Shown here in pieces: positions 59,473 to 64,000 of a stretch of DNA of 64,000 nucleotides. The number at the start of each line of letters is the position of its first letter. The first letter of the stretch is position 1. The DNA comes from Membranipora membranacea. Lineage: Eukaryota > Bryozoa > Gymnolaemata > Cheilostomatida > Membraniporidae. The notes below the pieces were generated by a model. It was not told the origin of the DNA, did no database searches, and saw only the letters and a program-made list of their open reading frames with translations. The stretch is taken from assembly GCA_914767715.1 (NCBI GenBank), contig OU612066.1, forward strand, positions 17,179,001-17,243,000, written 5' to 3'. A program made the position numbers and the translations under genes.

Positions 59473-62400
59473 TCAAATTGTAATCTCAGAGTCTGAGGGC
59501 TTCTCAAACTCTGCTGATATTTTTTGTAATACACCCGATAGAGTATGAGATAACGATTGCCAAGCAGATGTGAATGCTGATGATTCATCTGAAGAGTTAG
59601 ATAGCGACCTTGGTTCAACTGCATTGCGGTCAAGCGGAGCAGGGCGATTGTCACAGTATGTTGATTCTTCCATGCAAGGTCTATTATTAGATAACTCACT
59701 GCTATGTGGTGTAGTACTCACAGCGCTGGGAATAGGATAGGACTTCTTTCTATGCTCAGGTGTTGCACGCTGTTGATCTCTTCGTTCAAGTGAATTCATC
59801 GAAAAATCTGTAAGAGTAGAAGAGGAGAAGGATTGATATGTATTGTCGGCAATTTGTTTGTATGATGTTTATTTACAACAAAACAATATTGTCAATACCG
59901 AAGACCTGATTTGAACCCTATAATGGCTATATGGTTTGACTTTGTTAAAGACTCAGGTAGTACCACAGCAATATATAATCTGGCAGCTCGTTCAGCAGTA
60001 ATTATGCAATATCTTCACATTTAGAAAATTCAGAGCACTATTGGGTAAAATTTATGTATAGTGTTAGAAATTGTCCTCACTTCTCATCTATGACTATGAG
60101 CTATGAGGTATCCGTGGGGCCTAGTGCTGTGCCGGAGTCTTCAAACAATAGATGTAGTTTATCTGAAACTTTTATTATAAAGGCCACAAACATTTACCTT
60201 CGATGACACGATCTGAGACAGATCGAATTCTCTGTCTTCTGTGTGGAGGAAATTTCTGGATCAGTCGTCTTCTCTTTTTAGTGTACAGCACCCAAAGCAC
60301 AGCTGAGAATATTCCAAGAATTAGCACCACGGCAGCCACAGAGCATCCAACCATAGTAGGGACTTCTGCAAAATGAAATAAAGTGTTACAAATTTGCCAA
60401 TACACACATGCATTGCTAGCATGTGTTTGAGGTTCAAAAAACCAAAGACTTTTGTGGGTTGAATCAGGGAGTGAGTTTGGGACAGCATTACCTTACAGCT
60501 GACAACATGCTTGTACATCAGAAAACGGGAGTAACGCTCCCTTTGTACAGGGAAAGACAACTACTGCTTTGAAATTTAACCTTTCCTGATCAGGGTGTTT
60601 AGTCTATAATTATGCCAAAATCTGTGACACAATATATCTCAGAAATAAAGGCAAGGATGTTTAGACTTTATTACTCACCATCAATCCCTTCATCTGATGT
60701 CGTTGTGCTGGTCACTGGATCGTTTGGAACTGTAGTCTCAGTAATATCAGTAATATTATTAGCGTCATTATCGTTAGTTGTCACTGCAATAGAAATATGA
60801 AAGAAATATTTTTATTTCATTTGTCATTTCAAGTGTCGTAAATTTTTCAATTTTATTACTCAGCAAGTTTTCATACAGAGATTATCAATAAATGGTTGAT
60901 ATGCATACAAATGAATGAGTGATTTAGAAGTGTTCAACTTCACTCAAGGATTCTCTTGAATTCCTTGCTCCACTTAGGAGCGAAACGGATCAAGATATCC
61001 AAGGCAATGGCACTGTTTCTGGTGAGGAAAATGTCATTGCAACCAATAGCTGCTAACTGAGCTCAATACTCCTTTGTCTCTAACATTAATTCCCGCCTCC
61101 CAACTCATCAAAACAGACTGAGCAGGTAATGTAGCATGAATTTAAAATTTTACTTAGCTTAGATTTAGCGAAAGAAATTGGACTGTGGTTACGCTTATAG
61201 AACCAAGGATTATTAGCAATCAATTGCTAAAATCCTTTGTAATAACCAAAACATACAGAATTTGATACTAAACAGTCAGTCAACTCACCGTTATATTTAA
61301 GCTTGATCAATCTTTGTTTTAGGTCTACAGCGAGTAAGTATCCCTGATCTTTAATGTCCACCATAGTTTTTACTTTCATATCCGCACTACTGCAGTTGGG
61401 CTGGCAAGGCACATGTGTCATCTCTTTTAAAACACCGCTATGGTGACCTGTATTAATGTCGACTAACAGCAGCTCATCATCTGCTGTGCGACAGAGAAGT
61501 ACACCTTTCTCTATGCTGATAGCTTGTTTGACAGGTTTTGAAACTCTATGGAGTTGCACAGGGTTTGACTTCTGTGTGTGCAGGTTGAACCTATTCATGG
61601 TAATTACGGTACCTTCTATCGAGAATATGTAGGCTGTAGAATAGTCGCTATTAAATGCCATGGCTGTTGCACTTCGCCGACTTCATTAAAGTCAAAGGTA
61701 GTTGGCAAGGCATTTGCAGATAAATTTACCCCGTATATTAAAGAGCTGTCTATGTAAAACACAACTTGTGATGTGGAGCTGCTGTAATCTACAGCTATTG
61801 GTGCTAGGTTTATCGATCCACTCTCCCTGCATCCAACACTCGACTTCGGGCAACAGCCAGGTTGTGTGCACAGCAACGTATCCTCATGTGTAACGCCGCC
61901 CATTTTGAAAGGGAGTTGATACACTTTCACCGAACTTCTCTCACTTACAAGGAACTTGTGGCTGCTGATTTGGTGAAAACTGATGATATCATCATTTACA
62001 GTTAATTTGGAAGAGGACTCCCTTCCCTGTGTAATGTTCCAAAGGTAGATTTTGTTTCCCAAGGAATATAAAATTGTTTGATTGCTATCTGAAGTTGGTT
62101 CCATGCTTTCGGGAACATACTGTTCTGGATATTTAGAAGGATCGTTGAACTTCTGTTCTACCATTTCCAGGGTTATTCTGAGAAGTAGAAAACTAGAATA
62201 CAAAATATACTCGGGCTGGAGGCAATGCACTCAAAGAATTTATAATACTACAAATTTCAGCAATGTATTTGCAGATAATTTTGCTGCTCTGGTGATTATA
62301 AATATTAATCTTAACAACACCTTCAATCAAATGAATTCAGAATTTCGAGACACATGTTCCTTCGTCAGTCAAATATAAACTGTGATATAAATATGTGATA

Positions 62401-63398
62401 AAAGACTACAATACTTCCCACATCAGGAGATCTTTTTTGACCAGTAAAAATGTTCCTTAAACCAGGCAGTTAATCCCATACGCCTTGCTTTTACATTATA
62501 TAGGACAATTTTACATTATTTTACATTGTTTTACATTATATTTTACAAAATTTAGCTGACCAAATATGGCGAAATGAGATTTTTATACCATTTCATTTCA
62601 TTTAGCAAGGCGTTATAAATATCAATCAATCACATACAGTAAAACTTGTTCTCCAACCTGATTATCATTTCCGTCCATATCTATAAATATATTTTCCTTT
62701 TTTTTTTCTTTGTTTTGATTATGAGGTCAAAAAGTTGTTATTTTCCTTTTTTTATAACATACTTATATATATGAAAACCTCAATAAAAACACATAACAAT
62801 AATGAAAAAATAATCAATGAGTAGTTGACCGTAAGTAAGAGAAGACAATGGTGTTATCATAAATAATGATACTTGTGTAGTCAATCAAGATGAAGAGGAA
62901 TAAATCCCAAAGTGTGAGTAGACTCTTATCAAAGGTTATCCTCTTGGAAATAAATTCTGTTGGAAAATGTTTTTACCTTTTTTCCTGTTGAGTTATCGAT
63001 ATATATCTTCGAAATATTATATCGTTAAAAATGGCGGTAAATGACAGCTTTAAAAATGTACTCACATTTTGTAAAGGAAACGGAAACTACAGATTTCCAC
63101 CTTCTTAATAATGGAAGAACCATGTGAAAACTTTGATATGTTACAATAAATTTTTAAAATACTTTACCTTGAACCTTTGGAGTCACCTTTGGCAGCTGTA
63201 GCAATAAGAATAACTTCCACAGAACACCAGATAATCTGTAAGTGAAACAGTTGAGACATATAATAGAAATCGTTATCTTTATTCAAAGATCACTTGCTAT
63301 CGGTCAGGGGGAAACGTTTTGTTGACAAAATATAATACATCAAATTAATTTATCTAGCCAGTTTCGTATGCTCTTACCTTATAAATATGATCCGCCAT
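59473..63398 (-). CDS. R8: complete transmembrane R gene with short tail and one frameshift
   Basis: The exons are 63378-63398 (MADHIYK), 63168-63235 (VEVILIATAA), 61289-62177 (ectodomain), 60679-60783 (stalk), 60198-60365 (membrane, AAVVLILGIFSAVLWVLY) and 59473-59807 (tail), with canonical splice sites and matching phases. The ectodomain shows IYLWNITQ, CTQPGCCPKSSVGC, PIAVDY and ELLLVDINTG. A single missing base near 61675 (CTTCGCC where others read CTTCCGCC) breaks the frame. Otherwise this is the best transmembrane copy. The tail is only about 110 residues: the PYYEEVLE blocks are deleted, leaving STYCDN, AVEPRSLSNSSDE and the end SEITI. Whether the indel is real decides if this is a gene or a pseudogene. 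Confidence 0.75.
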
Positions 63399-63469
63399 TT
63401 CCTTGGTAAGGTTATAGGAATCTACCAAAATCTCAGACAAAAGCTATGACGAAAGACAGCAATTGATGA

Positions 63470-63537
63470 AAGACAGCGATATACTGAAGACAGCGATAGA
63501 TGAAAGACAGCCATATACTAAAGACAGCGATAGATGA
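63470..63537. repeat. 34-bp minisatellite, two copies (R8)
   Basis: Two units at the family position upstream of the R8 start. Confidence 0.9.
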
Positions 63538-63805
63538 AAGACACAACCATCAGCTTTTGTTCATCAGCCGATTGTAATTATTGTGATAGATAGGGTCTTA
63601 TATTACAGGGCTAGAGTTAATCTCTTTTGTTCCACCCATTTCATTTCAATTTTTTGCCTAAACACTGTCAGGCAAAAAACACAATTAGTCCCTACCTATT
63701 AGTACCTACCTACTACTATAACTATACTATAAAGTTGCTGTAAAGACTTTATTTTCAGATTAAGTTACCAATTGTATGATCACGTGTATGAAAAAGTCTG
63801 TTCTC

Positions 63806-63918
63806 TCATCTGCTAAATGTCCAATAGGATTGCGGTGGGCAGGATTTCAAACCAGTTAATCTCACTTTTAATGATGTTCTACTTTTAACAGCGCACACTA
63901 TACTCTTCTCTCCGCCTC
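63806..63918 (-). CDS. S8 last exon (gene continues beyond window)
   Basis: This is the 113-nt terminal S exon, open, ending with the family SYWTFSR stop and with the CTGCAAAT acceptor complement at its right. AATAAA follows downstream. The other exons would lie beyond the right edge, so completeness is unknown. Confidence 0.65.
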
Positions 63919-64000
63919 CTGCAAATAGGAAAGTTCAAAACATCAGACCAAAGTAAGATATAGTCTGGCAGCTAGATGTGCAGTAGATCCAATATTTTTA

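Noticed and set aside
404-63918. CRISPR-like interpretation of the regularly spaced repeats
   Set aside because: The repeats are exons, introns and minisatellites of a eukaryotic gene cluster with GT-AG introns; no cas genes or unique-spacer arrays are present.

Overview
The window is nuclear DNA of an animal, most likely an early-branching marine invertebrate such as a sponge. It is AT-rich, with short canonical GT-AG introns, a recognisable cyclin F remnant, and many small DNA transposons and one tRNA-type SINE. Nothing bacterial or viral was seen. The species assignment is inference.

Almost all coding signal is on the minus strand and belongs to two unrelated families that alternate head to tail. 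I call them S and R. S is a multi-exon protein of about 250 residues or more ending in a conserved PPQSYWTF-type C-terminus. R has a start exon, a signal-peptide exon, one large exon for a beta-propeller-like ectodomain with cysteine clusters, a 105-nt Thr/Asn-rich stalk exon, a 168-nt transmembrane exon, and one long cytoplasmic-tail exon. The R1 tail holds three repeats of about 150 residues, each rich in tyrosine motifs (PYYEEVLE, YVPPR, YCDN). Transcription runs from high to low coordinates, so each S lies just upstream of an R.

Layout, low to high coordinate: R1 (404-5025), S1 (5987-8869, outer exon to 9632), cyclin F remnant (11855-14510), an inverted plus-strand R tail fragment (14548-15528), R2 (16667-18287), R3 (19052-20920), R4 (21685-23553), with S last-exon fragments at 18723 and 21356, S4 (23988-28029), R5 (28623-30082), S5 (30366-34357), a cyclin F 3' fragment (about 35934-36108), R6 (36718-39833), S6 (40730-43538), R7 (43871-48034), S7 (48447-51644), a transposon-rich gene-poor stretch (52.3-59.4 kb), R8 (59473-63398) and the last exon of S8 (63806-63918).

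R1, R6, R7 and R8 retain stalk, membrane and tail exons. R2 to R5 end inside the propeller and would be soluble if made. R3 and R4 are neighbouring 2,633-bp copies encoding the same open 242-residue protein. Every transmembrane R copy carries its own lesion (small indels, nonsense codons, a transposon insertion or a microhomology deletion). S5 has seven exons that join in phase without a stop. The locus therefore looks like a fast birth-and-death cluster of paired genes, possibly a receptor with its partner, with recognition, immunity or adhesion as a plausible but unproven role.
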